Numbered from the stretch's first letter, positions 1-7,329 are shown. The stretch is 20,168 bases of DNA from CAYYWW01 sp964475515 (GCA_964475515.1 CAYYWW010000016.1:1-20168); one strand, 5' to 3'. Program-made: numbers and translations. The notes: a model not told the origin generated them from the letters alone.

Positions 1-85
1 AATCAACAACTAATCCCCCTGTGGGTTTGACGAAGCCTTCTTTCAGCATCTCTAGGTATAATCCAAAGTTTTTTGGTTTAAACAT
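1..85 (-). CDS. Unrecognised protein, N-terminal part, runs off the left edge
   Basis: The first 28 residues of a minus-strand gene are visible, from ATG at 85 leftward out of the window. They begin MFKPKNFGLYLEMLKEG and continue through a VKPTGG segment. The composition looks like ordinary protein: an amphipathic helix followed by a Gly-rich turn. I do not recognise the family. No Shine-Dalgarno sequence or clear TATA box precedes this ATG. The same frame stays open upstream to about position 154 without another ATG, so the start is uncertain. It is divergent from the Lrp-like fragment at 133. Confidence 0.5.
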   Translation of the reverse strand, partial: MFKPKNFGLYLEMLKEGFVKPTGGLVVD

Positions 86-132
86 TCCTGAAAGATTTTC
101 TTGATTACAATCCTGAGATGTTGTAAAAATCC

Positions 133-279
133 ATGGAAGGTGTTGAGGAAATTGTCATAGTGGCTGGCGTGACAGACATGTTGGTAAAGGTTCGCGTTAA
201 AGACATAGACGAGCTAAATGATTTTGTTATCAGAAAATTGAGAAGTATGTATGGAGCGGATAAAATAGAAACAATGTAG
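133..279 (+). pseudogene. Lrp/AsnC-type RAM (ligand-binding) domain, C-terminal part only
   Basis: The 48-residue frame begins MEGVEEIVIVAGVTD and continues with LVKVRVKDIDELNDFVI. It matches the second half of the RAM domain of Lrp/AsnC regulators: the G-x-x-D turn after a beta strand, then a strand, a helix and a closing G-A-D-K-I-E-T-M strand. RAM domains bind amino acids or other effectors and mediate oligomerisation. A complete one is about 70-75 residues, so the first strand and helix are missing. Upstream in the same frame the codons read E-M-L-stop-K-S-M-E-G-V, with TAA at 124-126. That looks like a continuous E-M-L-K-S-M-E-G-V helix end broken by a stop. No promoter or SD precedes the ATG at 133. 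A decayed stand-alone RAM gene or a sequencing error is likelier than a functional 48-aa protein. Confidence 0.5.
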
Positions 280-363
280 CTTCCGCATTGTGATTTTTCA
301 AATGATTGCCCATCACACATACCTTTCGTGCTCTATCATGCACACAGTTTAATTACAAAGTAA

Positions 364-376
364 TTTATTTTTTATA
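364..376 (+). promoter_or_regulatory. TATA-like box for the MBL-fold hydrolase gene
   Basis: An A/T-only run (TTTATTTTTTATA) is centred about 25 nt before the ATG at 393, which has no Shine-Dalgarno sequence. This spacing fits an archaeal promoter giving a leaderless mRNA. Confidence 0.4.
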
Positions 377-392
377 GAACAATTATTATTAT

Positions 393-1040
393 ATGATTAA
401 AAGAATAGGAAATAACATTGTTCTCTTAAAACTTTCTGATTCTGATTCTAATATATATATAATAGATGATGTTGCTGTTGATTCCGGGACAGGATTTAAT
501 TTTAGCCGATTGTACACGCTTTTAAAGGTCCTTAAGAAGTCAGTGGCAGATATAAAACAAGTAATAAATACGCACGGCCATTTCGACCATATAGGCGGCA
601 ACGGATATTTCATTAACGCCAAAGTCGCTATACACGAGAATGACGCAGATATCATAGAAACCGGTGATATTGAAAGAAGCGTTGCTGATTTCTTTGACGG
701 CAAGCTTAAACCAAGAACAGTAGATATGAAACTAAAAGAGGGGGATGTCCTGAATATCGGAGGTATGGAACTAGAGGTTATACACACACCAGGGCATACG
801 CCAGGATCTATATGTTTGTATAACAGAAAAGACGGTATACTTTTCACAGGAGATACAATATTTGCGAATGGTGTGGGCAGGACCGACTTGCCAGGTGGCG
901 ATCCAAATGCTTTGAGGGAATCAATCGAAAAATTGAAGAAACTCGATGTGAAAATAATACTTCCTGGCCATGGAGAACCTGTCCTCGAAAACGCAAAAAA
1001 TGTAATAGAAAATGCTGCAGAAATGGCGGATTATATGTAA
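393..1040 (+). CDS. Metallo-beta-lactamase-fold hydrolase (glyoxalase II-like)
   Basis: This 215-residue single-domain protein has the complete metal-binding set of the MBL superfamily. It has THGHFDH at residues 60-66 (H61, H63, D65, H66), HTPGHTPGS at 131-139 (H135), FTGDT at 151-155 (D154) and PGHGEP at 191-196 (H193). The size and the TPGHTPGS and GRTDLPGG signatures match the glyoxalase II-like / MBL-fold hydrolase group, which cleaves thioesters such as S-lactoylglutathione. Many archaeal members have unknown substrates, so the substrate cannot be assigned here. It is probably a soluble cytoplasmic enzyme binding two metal ions, usually zinc. No signal peptide is visible. It looks monocistronic. 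Its stop codon abuts the stop of the convergent 1041-1400 gene with no intervening base. Confidence 0.9.
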   Translation: MIKRIGNNIVLLKLSDSDSNIYIIDDVAVDSGTGFNFSRLYTLLKVLKKSVADIKQVINTHGHFDHIGGNGYFINAKVAIHENDADIIETGDIERSVADFFDGKLKPRTVDMKLKEGDVLNIGGMELEVIHTPGHTPGSICLYNRKDGILFTGDTIFANGVGRTDLPGGDPNALRESIEKLKKLDVKIILPGHGEPVLENAKNVIENAAEMADYM

Positions 1041-1400
1041 TTATAACATTTCCAACATCTTCTCTACCCTTGCCGTTATTTCTGCAATTTCCTCTGATAC
1101 AATCCTGTGTTGTCTTTCCAAAATGTCAAGATAATTCACATAAAATTCCTCGAATTCTTCATCACTCATTCTTTTTATACTTTCACCTAACATATCTAAC
1201 AGTCTGTACGCTACGCTGCGTTCTTCCACCAGAAGGTCGTAAGGTAGGCGGAAGGGTCTTCCCTGCTTTTTTGATTCAAATATTTCTTCCGGAAGATCCT
1301 GAATTAACATAAAAATCCTGTATCTTGTGGCTTCTTCGTTAATATCAAACGCATCTTCAATGATACTTTTTATTTCTCTTTCAAGCGATACATAATCCAT
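1041..1400 (-). CDS. Helical hypothetical protein downstream of pcm
   Basis: This small, strongly charged protein (119 residues from ATG 1400; an in-frame ATG at 1409 would add three) is predicted to be almost all alpha-helical, with many E/R/K residues and a long C-terminal helix. I recognise no family and see no membrane segment or metal-binding motif. It follows pcm on the same strand. The gap is 23 nt if ATG 1409 is used and 32 nt if ATG 1400 is used, so the two are probably co-transcribed. Neither start has a clear Shine-Dalgarno sequence. The composition and length suggest a small cytosolic or nucleoprotein-associated factor, but no function can be given. Confidence 0.7.
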   Translation of the reverse strand: MDYVSLEREIKSIIEDAFDINEEATRYRIFMLIQDLPEEIFESKKQGRPFRLPYDLLVEERSVAYRLLDMLGESIKRMSDEEFEEFYVNYLDILERQHRIVSEEIAEITARVEKMLEML

Positions 1401-1432
1401 AAAAATCATTTGAGGAAAAGAAATAAAATTGT

Positions 1433-2047
1433 TTAGTGTCTAAGTGGAACGAAAACACATCCACCATAATTTTTTCTTTCTAAACATCCTTTAATTTTTC
1501 TGGCAACTATGAGATTTTGGAAGAATGAATCACCTAATGGGCCCATTATTATACCACCTTCTTTTAACTGCTCTATTAAAGGTTTGGGAAAATCTTCTGT
1601 AGCACAGGTTAAAATGATCTTGTCATACGGCGCTTCTTTTTCATACCCTTTGCTACCATCACCAACTATTACTTCAACATTTTTTATTCCAGCTTTCTTT
1701 AGATTTTCTTTGGCAAAATCTGCTAATTCAGGATCCAGCTCTATTGTATATACCTTATTGACAAGTTTGGATAATATCGCTGCTTGATACCCAGAACCAG
1801 CGCCTATTTCGAGAACTTTATCTGTTTTTTGTGGTTCTAACAGTTCAGTCATTATCGCAACCATATGAGGAGCAGAAATTGTCTGCCCACGGCCTATTGG
1901 AAGTGGATAATCAGCGTATGCATGTATTCTATGCTCTTTCGGAACGAAGACGCTTCTATCAACAGATTTGAACGCTTTTATGATCCTAGGTGTTTTCAGG
2001 TACCCTTCATTTATTAAATTTCTTACAAGCCAGTCTTTATCTCCCAT
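1433..2047 (-). CDS. pcm: Protein-L-isoaspartate O-methyltransferase
   Basis: The enzyme uses S-adenosylmethionine to methylate L-isoaspartyl residues formed by spontaneous deamidation or isomerisation of Asn/Asp, starting their repair in damaged cytosolic proteins. The 204 residues match the usual family length. Visible motifs are the family signature GRGQTISAPHM at 52-62, the SAM-binding glycine loop VLEIGAGSGYQAA at 78-90, the acidic YTIELDPEL at 100-108, then VGDGSKGY and a CATEDFPKPL segment. The C-terminus, CVFVPLRH, also matches the family. The start is ATG 2047, 27 bp from the divergent rnp3 start. The TATA-like box for pcm lies beside the rnp3 start codon. Confidence 0.96.
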   Translation of the reverse strand: MGDKDWLVRNLINEGYLKTPRIIKAFKSVDRSVFVPKEHRIHAYADYPLPIGRGQTISAPHMVAIMTELLEPQKTDKVLEIGAGSGYQAAILSKLVNKVYTIELDPELADFAKENLKKAGIKNVEVIVGDGSKGYEKEAPYDKIILTCATEDFPKPLIEQLKEGGIIMGPLGDSFFQNLIVARKIKGCLERKNYGGCVFVPLRH

Positions 2048-2075
2048 ATAAAGGATTGAAAAATAAAATTAAATA
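2046..2075. promoter_or_regulatory. Compact divergent promoter between pcm and rnp3
   Basis: Only 27 bp separate the two start codons. On the plus strand ATATAAA (2046-2052) is centred 26 nt before the rnp3 ATG and overlaps the last bases of the pcm start codon. On the minus strand an A/T run (about 2065-2075, reading TATTTAATTTT) is centred about 23-26 nt before the pcm ATG and touches the rnp3 ATG. Each gene's TATA element therefore sits over the other's start, which would require leaderless transcripts in both directions. This is inferred from spacing only. Confidence 0.45.
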
Positions 2076-2761
2076 TGAAATACGATCTTTGTATAAGGAT
2101 AACCGAAGAATCCGATATAAAAAACGCATTAATTACAGCAAAAAGGCTTGGTTGGGGCGGGGTTGGTATCCTAACCCCCCAGAGAAAATTTTTTAACTTA
2201 AAAGAAAAGTTTTCGAGTAAAAATGAAGATATAGACGTTGTTTTCGGTGTTTATATCAAAGCGAAAAACACAAGAGACATCCGCAGATTAGTGAGAAAAA
2301 TAAGAATGAAAACTGAAATTGTCGCTGTTGAGGGAAACGGTTTGGATACATCAAGGGCTGCTTTGGAAACCCGAGAGGTTGATATTTTATTTCTGCCGTG
2401 GAAAGATGGGAAAGAATGTATGAATTACATAATGGCTCGATTAGCAACAAAAAACAACGTTTCAATAGCTTTTAATTTTAATGACGTTTTACACTCGCAT
2501 GGTCGCTCAAGAACAATAGTATTTTCAAATATGTTGTCTGCTGCCAAACTTGTCCGAAAATTCAAATCACCTTTTGTAATAACTTCTGGGGCACAGTCTC
2601 CATGGGATATACGATCACCATCCGATTTGATAGCATTTGGAAGAGTGCTTGGGTTCGGAGACCCAGAAATAAAAAAAGCAATGTCAGACCACATTATAAA
2701 AGAAAATAGAAAAAGACTTTCTGATAAATGGATCATGCCGGGCGTGGAAATAGAGAAATAA
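2075..2761 (+). CDS. rnp3: Ribonuclease P protein component 3 (p30, Rpp30 family)
   Basis: This is a protein subunit of archaeal RNase P, the ribonucleoprotein that removes 5' leaders from pre-tRNA. The 228-residue length and TIM-barrel-like strand pattern fit the Rpp30 family. MKYDLCI opens the barrel, GWGGVGILTP lies at 26-35, AVEGNG at 84-89, LFLPW at 105-109 and IAFNFNDVL at 131-139. The most diagnostic stretch is VITSGAQSPWDIRSPSDL at 168-185 followed by RVLGFG, equivalent to the conserved SGA...D.RSP segment near the end of archaeal p30 proteins. It has no SD and is probably leaderless. The end of the frame overlaps a non-coding extension of the mre11 frame, which begins downstream at 2806. 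Confidence 0.93.
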   Translation: MKYDLCIRITEESDIKNALITAKRLGWGGVGILTPQRKFFNLKEKFSSKNEDIDVVFGVYIKAKNTRDIRRLVRKIRMKTEIVAVEGNGLDTSRAALETREVDILFLPWKDGKECMNYIMARLATKNNVSIAFNFNDVLHSHGRSRTIVFSNMLSAAKLVRKFKSPFVITSGAQSPWDIRSPSDLIAFGRVLGFGDPEIKKAMSDHIIKENRKRLSDKWIMPGVEIEK

Positions 2762-2774
2762 AGAACCGCTTTAA

Positions 2775-2784
2775 TTTATTTATT
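2775..2784 (+). promoter_or_regulatory. TATA-like box for the mre11-like gene
   Basis: TTTATTTATT is centred about 26 nt upstream of ATG 2806, in the short gap after rnp3. No Shine-Dalgarno sequence is present, so a leaderless transcript is likely. This supports ATG 2806 over an in-frame ATG at 2728 inside rnp3. Confidence 0.45.
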
Positions 2785-2805
2785 TCTTCAATCCTACCTT
2801 ATTTT

Positions 2806-4170
2806 ATGAGAATCTCCATATTCTCCGATCTTCACTTAGGATTTGGGCGTGGAACGGAGAGGGAAAACGATTGCTTCGATGCCTTCGAAGAGGCATTAGA
2901 AAAAAGTTTAGATGCTGATTTAATTTTAATACCAGGTGATATATTTGATATTAAAAACCCATCTACAGAAACAATGGCAAAAGCAATGGAACTGCTTCTG
3001 AATATGATTATCATAAAAAATGATGTAAAGCTTGTTTCAGGGATAGGTAAAGACATAAGCAGACTCTCACCAGTTAATACATTTGGAATACCTATTATAG
3101 CATTGCATGGCAACCATGAAAGAAAAGCTAAGGGCCTAATAAATCCTGTTCAGGCAATGGAAAAAGCAGGATTTCTTATACATCTCCATTGCAATGGTGT
3201 TGTTCTTGAAAAAAATGGTGAGAGAGTTGCTGTACAGGGTATAAGCTCTGTGCCAGATAAGTATTTTACTGAGATTTTAAAGGAGTGGAATCCCAAGCCA
3301 GTTGAAGGATGCTTTAATATTTTTATGCTTCACCAGATACTGGGTGAATTTTTTGGGTCACCTGATAGCCTCAAAACAAGCTCCTTGCCACCTGGATTTG
3401 ATTTATATATCGATGGTGACATACACAAACCTCAGCAATCTACAATAAATGGCAAACCACTTATAATAGCAGGCTCTCTTATACCCACTCAACTAAGTGA
3501 GGATGATACAGGACCTAGGGGTGTTTGGTTTATAGACACGGAAACAAGTAGTATTAGGTTTGTTCGTCTTGAAAACCAGAGGAAATTTTATTTTGAAAAA
3601 TTCGAAAAGGCAGACAAAGAAGCTATTGAAAAAAGGATAACTGAAATAATTTCGCGAGGACACAAGAAAAAACCAATTATAAGAATAAAAGTAGATGATA
3701 AACTAGAATGGGAAAAAGAAATAAAGGCAAAATATGACGATAAAGCAATAATATCATTTAAACAGATACTCAAGGAGGAAGATGAAATAAGAGCAAAAAC
3801 ACTGGAAGAGCATAAACTTTCTGTTCAGGAGCTGGCCAAGAAATTACTCAGAGAGAATCTAGAAAAATTTAACTTAAACCCGAAAGTGTTTGAAACGGTT
3901 TTTGAGCTCATAACAGAGGGAAAAAATGAAGATGCGCTTTCTTTTTTAAAAAGCTCTGTTAATAAGAGCGTAATTAATGCGAAATCCGAAAAAGCAGACC
4001 ATACAAAGCAAGATAAAAAAATAAAAGAAGTAGAACCCCACGATGACAACAAGGAAAGAACCGAACATAAAACTGTCTCTGGAGATTTGGTCAGCAATAT
4101 GAATTTTGACAAAAATTTGAAAAAACTAGAGGAAAAACCAGATAAACGAGGTTTAGAGAGATTCTTCTGA
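2806..4170 (+). CDS. mre11: Mre11/SbcD-family DNA double-strand-break repair nuclease
   Basis: This is a calcineurin-like phosphoesterase of the Mre11 family, which processes DNA ends together with the Rad50 ATPase. Of the 454 residues, about 1-265 form the nuclease core. Visible motifs are FSDLHLG at 6-12 (D8, H10), PGDIFD at 43-48 (D45), GNHE at 102-105 (N103, H104), FMLHQ at 173-177 (H176) and DGDIHKP at 203-209 (H207), followed by a GSLIPTQLSEDD turn. In most family members the last motif is GHxH. Here the first His is Asp205, an unusual ligand change. The C-terminal 190 residues are charged and helical, probably the Rad50-binding part, then a low-complexity KD/E-rich linker. The last eight residues, KRGLERFF, resemble a PCNA-interacting peptide. 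The start is ATG 2806; the earlier in-frame ATG would add 26 unrelated residues. It is convergent with the HerA gene, 4 bp apart. No rad50 or nurA gene is in the window. Confidence 0.9.
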   Translation: MRISIFSDLHLGFGRGTERENDCFDAFEEALEKSLDADLILIPGDIFDIKNPSTETMAKAMELLLNMIIIKNDVKLVSGIGKDISRLSPVNTFGIPIIALHGNHERKAKGLINPVQAMEKAGFLIHLHCNGVVLEKNGERVAVQGISSVPDKYFTEILKEWNPKPVEGCFNIFMLHQILGEFFGSPDSLKTSSLPPGFDLYIDGDIHKPQQSTINGKPLIIAGSLIPTQLSEDDTGPRGVWFIDTETSSIRFVRLENQRKFYFEKFEKADKEAIEKRITEIISRGHKKKPIIRIKVDDKLEWEKEIKAKYDDKAIISFKQILKEEDEIRAKTLEEHKLSVQELAKKLLRENLEKFNLNPKVFETVFELITEGKNEDALSFLKSSVNKSVINAKSEKADHTKQDKKIKEVEPHDDNKERTEHKTVSGDLVSNMNFDKNLKKLEEKPDKRGLERFF

Positions 4171-4174
4171 GCAC

Positions 4175-7100
4175 TCAATCAAAAAGCCCTTTTTCTTTTA
4201 TGGCAGATGGACTCCCACCTGCGTGCCAGCTTAATCTTGGCCTTATCTGTACAGCATACATTCTTTCTGAATTATCGTCGAGAATTATAGCAGTTCCCTT
4301 TTGTCTCGGTAAAGAGTTTATTAACTCTTGAATGTCTTCGAGAACATAGGTTTGCATTATTGATCTTAAGGATTCTAAGTCCGATCTTGCCGTCAGCCTG
4401 TGAGAAATTATCAGATCCGCCTGTGCTAAAGCCTCCTGATGAAGTTTGTTTGGCATTTGCGTTATCATTAATATCGATATGCCGGGTTCCCTACCTTCTT
4501 TTACAAGTGTAAGCAACGGCTCGGATGCAGCAGTTTGACCCTCCGCAGGAAGAAACTGATGGCATTCATCTATAACGAACCATATCATTGGTATTGTTTT
4601 TCTCTTCTCACCTGTCATCACTTCGAATTCTTCCATTTTTCTTGCTTTCAATCTTTCATTAAAGGCCCTCCTTGCAAGAAGTCCTACAATCATACTTCTA
4701 ACACCCCAACCAGCCGCAACCCTCATGTAATGTGAGATATCAAGGACAGAGATTTTTCCTGGTTGAAATATATCGAGAATAGAAGTGCCTTTTTCTCCAA
4801 AAACTCCCCAATCTTTTGCCATGAGGAATCTATTTACTATTGCGTCTTTAACTTTCTGCTCTATTTTATTGTCAGCTTCCACCTCGGCTATTATATCATC
4901 TATATTATAGATTTTTTTCTTTTTTCGCACGTTTTTAACCGCGCGCTCTATTGCTATGCCGTGTTCATCTAAAAGAGAAAAACCAAAAGTTAGAAGCCAA
5001 TCTTCAGCTGATATCTCGTTGCATGGTATAATGAATGGAATGGGTTTTATGCCAACGTCTTCGTAATATTTTGTATGTATTTTTGGAACAAAAAACCGCA
5101 AATCAAAAGCCTTTGGTTTCATATTCCATTTTTTTAGAAGGTCGAGCTCTTTTGTGTTTTTATATTTCATGCTCCAGTATATGCCCATAGTGTCTATGAG
5201 AATTATTGATAGATTCTGTTTTATATCATCTGGTAGCGCTACCATTTCCTCTGCTATGACGGCACCTGTGTAACTATTATGACAAACAATACCTCCAAAC
5301 CCTGCGATGAAATTGTTAGTTTCAGGGACTGTTAAATCATAAACCCACCCGTCTAAAAATTCTTCTCTTATTTCAATTATTTTGTCCCAAAAAATGTCAG
5401 ATTCTGCAAGATTACTTAAAAGAGTTATATTTTTATGTGAAATTTCGAGAATGTTTTTCACCATCTCTTTAACTATCTCAATAATTCTCTTTTTATGAAC
5501 ATTTGATTTCAAAATTCCCTTTCCTTTATACTTAAGGTTCAGTCTTTCTATAATATTTTTCCATTTAATCGAGGTCTCTTCAATTAGCTGTTCAACCGTT
5601 TCTATATCACCAGTCTCAAGAAGTTTTTTGTAAGTTTTTTCTATTTTAAGTAAGCGAGTGTTCATTTTTTTCACTATTTTCCCTAAGAATTTTCTCGAAG
5701 GGTTGTACTTTCCATCTTCGTAAGATTTTATAACCTGCTTGTATTTATGTAGTTCACGTGCTTTTAGTCCGAGTATAGTCCTTGTGTTCTTTATAAGTTT
5801 CCCTACATTTGGTATAATGTCTATATTTGGGTTATGTTTTGTTTTTATGTGAGTTTTCAAAATCTTAGATTTTCTCTGGTTATAAAATCCGATGTGCTTT
5901 TCAAACGACTTTAGATTCCGGGACCCGTAAATTTCTAAAATAAAATATCTGCGCTTGATTTTCTTTTTTGTGTTAGCGGCATATTTTAATTTTCTTTTAA
6001 TGTAAGGAAAAATACCGAACCTAAGAAGAAGCGTGGATAGTTGTAAGGCTATTTTTTCACTAGCTGTTGAGACTTCTATCAGAGGCGCGCTTTTTGAAAC
6101 ATACGCTTCACAATCAAAAAATACACGAAGAAAACTCTTTATAACCTTTTCATCCGATTTTAGTATAATTTCAGGAATGAATTTTTCTCTTGATTTTTTG
6201 CATATTTCATATCCGATCTGCGAAAGTATCTCCTCAAGCAGAAGAGAGTCAATATAACAACCACTTTTCATATCTGCAGGGATAACTCCAAATAGAGTAT
6301 TTGAAACATTTTTGAATCTTTTTATTGTGCATGCATCGGTATTGGAAAAAATAAATCTACACGTGTTTTTCTTTTGTTCACAGCCTTCAGCAAGAATATA
6401 TGCCATAAATTCCGCAAAGTTAACATCGATCGTTCTTGGAATCTTTATTGGTTTGGAATATAGTGATGTTCTTCTGTAATCATAGTTCAACTCTAATGCA
6501 AACGATCTACCCCTTTCTGTCAATTCGGCCGTTAAGGGACTGTTTGTATAAACCCTAACCAATCCCTCATTTTTTAGCTCGTCTACAGCTGACCAAACTT
6601 TATCACTGTTTATTTTTTTTGCTAATTTTGAGATCTTACATTTACCATTGAGCAAGTGTATTAGTACTTTTGATTTCACTCCGGATTTCATCTTTGTGGA
6701 AGGAATCCCTACGTTTAAAAAATTAAAATATGCATTTGAGTAGGAAGTTAATTTTCTTGGCAGAGCAATGTAGTCATTTAAGTTTAGCTCCTCTGCTTTT
6801 TTCCATTTTAAAGAACCAGTAAACGTGAGAAACGGATGCTCCTTTGTGACCACAATCTCTCTTCCAGAACGTGTTCTCATTTTTATTGCACGTTCTCTTA
6901 TTTTCTTTTTATATATATGAGAAACCCTTCTTTTTTCAATTTTCATATCCTTGGTTAACGAAAGAACTTCTAATTTTCTTTTCAGTTTAACAAATTTTTC
7001 CTTTTCATTATCTATAATGATTTTTCCGTCCCTCTCAAATTCCTTAAATATATCTTCAATACAACGTATAGAGCCGTCGGGTAAAAAAACTGGAGTACTG

Positions 7101-7300
7101 GGTGTCATGCATTTACCAGATCCCCTCTTTCCGCACACTAGTACTATGTGAGGTCTCGCAAAATCCATGTGTATAGGGTTTGTCAAGTGAGCTTCTTCAC
7201 CTTTGCCCACAATGTGTTTTCCAATAAAAGCAGTTCCCTTATCGCCGTATTTTTTCAAATCACTTCTATCGCGACCAATAATTATTTTTTCAACGGGCAT
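4175..7300 (-). CDS. herA: HerA-family ATPase (DNA translocase/helicase) interrupted by an intein
   Basis: The reading frame is 1041 residues from ATG 7300; an in-frame TTG at 7309 is the alternative. The host protein (extein) is 63 + 366 residues. HerA is a hexameric FtsK-like ATPase that, with NurA and Mre11-Rad50, resects DNA ends in archaea. Motifs: P-loop GKRGSGK at 57-63 continuing with S after the intein; IILIDTMG; Walker B WFVIDECHQFLP; sensor-like LMITQMPNKL; an arginine-rich REPGIS / SHRLTARSD region; and a C-terminal RPRLSWHAGGSP signature. Only about 56 residues precede the P-loop, fewer than a full N-terminal HAS-barrel domain (roughly 100 residues), so this is a short-N-terminus relative. 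Residues 64-675 are an intein (see the separate entry), which must splice out to rebuild the P-loop. A TATA-like box lies at 7330-7338. The gene is tail-to-tail with mre11, consistent with a shared repair role though not one transcript. Confidence 0.9.
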   Translation of the reverse strand: MPVEKIIIGRDRSDLKKYGDKGTAFIGKHIVGKGEEAHLTNPIHMDFARPHIVLVCGKRGSGKCMTPSTPVFLPDGSIRCIEDIFKEFERDGKIIIDNEKEKFVKLKRKLEVLSLTKDMKIEKRRVSHIYKKKIRERAIKMRTRSGREIVVTKEHPFLTFTGSLKWKKAEELNLNDYIALPRKLTSYSNAYFNFLNVGIPSTKMKSGVKSKVLIHLLNGKCKISKLAKKINSDKVWSAVDELKNEGLVRVYTNSPLTAELTERGRSFALELNYDYRRTSLYSKPIKIPRTIDVNFAEFMAYILAEGCEQKKNTCRFIFSNTDACTIKRFKNVSNTLFGVIPADMKSGCYIDSLLLEEILSQIGYEICKKSREKFIPEIILKSDEKVIKSFLRVFFDCEAYVSKSAPLIEVSTASEKIALQLSTLLLRFGIFPYIKRKLKYAANTKKKIKRRYFILEIYGSRNLKSFEKHIGFYNQRKSKILKTHIKTKHNPNIDIIPNVGKLIKNTRTILGLKARELHKYKQVIKSYEDGKYNPSRKFLGKIVKKMNTRLLKIEKTYKKLLETGDIETVEQLIEETSIKWKNIIERLNLKYKGKGILKSNVHKKRIIEIVKEMVKNILEISHKNITLLSNLAESDIFWDKIIEIREEFLDGWVYDLTVPETNNFIAGFGGIVCHNSYTGAVIAEEMVALPDDIKQNLSIILIDTMGIYWSMKYKNTKELDLLKKWNMKPKAFDLRFFVPKIHTKYYEDVGIKPIPFIIPCNEISAEDWLLTFGFSLLDEHGIAIERAVKNVRKKKKIYNIDDIIAEVEADNKIEQKVKDAIVNRFLMAKDWGVFGEKGTSILDIFQPGKISVLDISHYMRVAAGWGVRSMIVGLLARRAFNERLKARKMEEFEVMTGEKRKTIPMIWFVIDECHQFLPAEGQTAASEPLLTLVKEGREPGISILMITQMPNKLHQEALAQADLIISHRLTARSDLESLRSIMQTYVLEDIQELINSLPRQKGTAIILDDNSERMYAVQIRPRLSWHAGGSPSAIKEKGLFD
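5276..7111 (-). mobile_element. Intein with LAGLIDADG homing endonuclease, inserted in the HerA P-loop
   Basis: The 612-residue intein starts with Cys1 (codon 7109-7111) after GKRGSGK and ends with His611-Asn612 (Asn codon 5276-5278). The next extein residue is Ser. Block A is CMTPSTPVFLPDGS with IEDI. Block B is VVTKEHPFL with H92 in the TxxH pattern. The C-terminal blocks are GWVYDLTVPETNNFIAG (588-604) and GGIVCHN. All canonical splicing residues (Cys1, TxxH, His-Asn, Ser+1) are present. The Block F position that is often His in V-P-x-x-H-N-F is Asn600. Between the splicing halves lie a winged-helix-like segment (about 148-208), a two-motif DOD endonuclease (FMAYILAEG, E242; FLRVFFDCEA, E335) and a Cro/XRE-like helix-turn-helix (about 434-485). 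Both catalytic acidic residues are kept, so the endonuclease may be active. Confidence 0.92.
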
Positions 7301-7329
7301 GTTAATCAATTGTTTTTCAACACCTTGCC

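Noticed and set aside
389..847. Long minus-strand reading frame opposite the MBL-fold gene
   Set aside because: It is the complement of a gene with complete metal-binding motifs; its own translation is Ser/Ile-rich with no domain.
2728..2805. Upstream start for Mre11 (26 extra residues)
   Set aside because: It overlaps the end of rnp3, adds no family homology, and places the TATA-like box inside the gene; ATG 2806 begins exactly at the conserved MRISIFSDLHLG.
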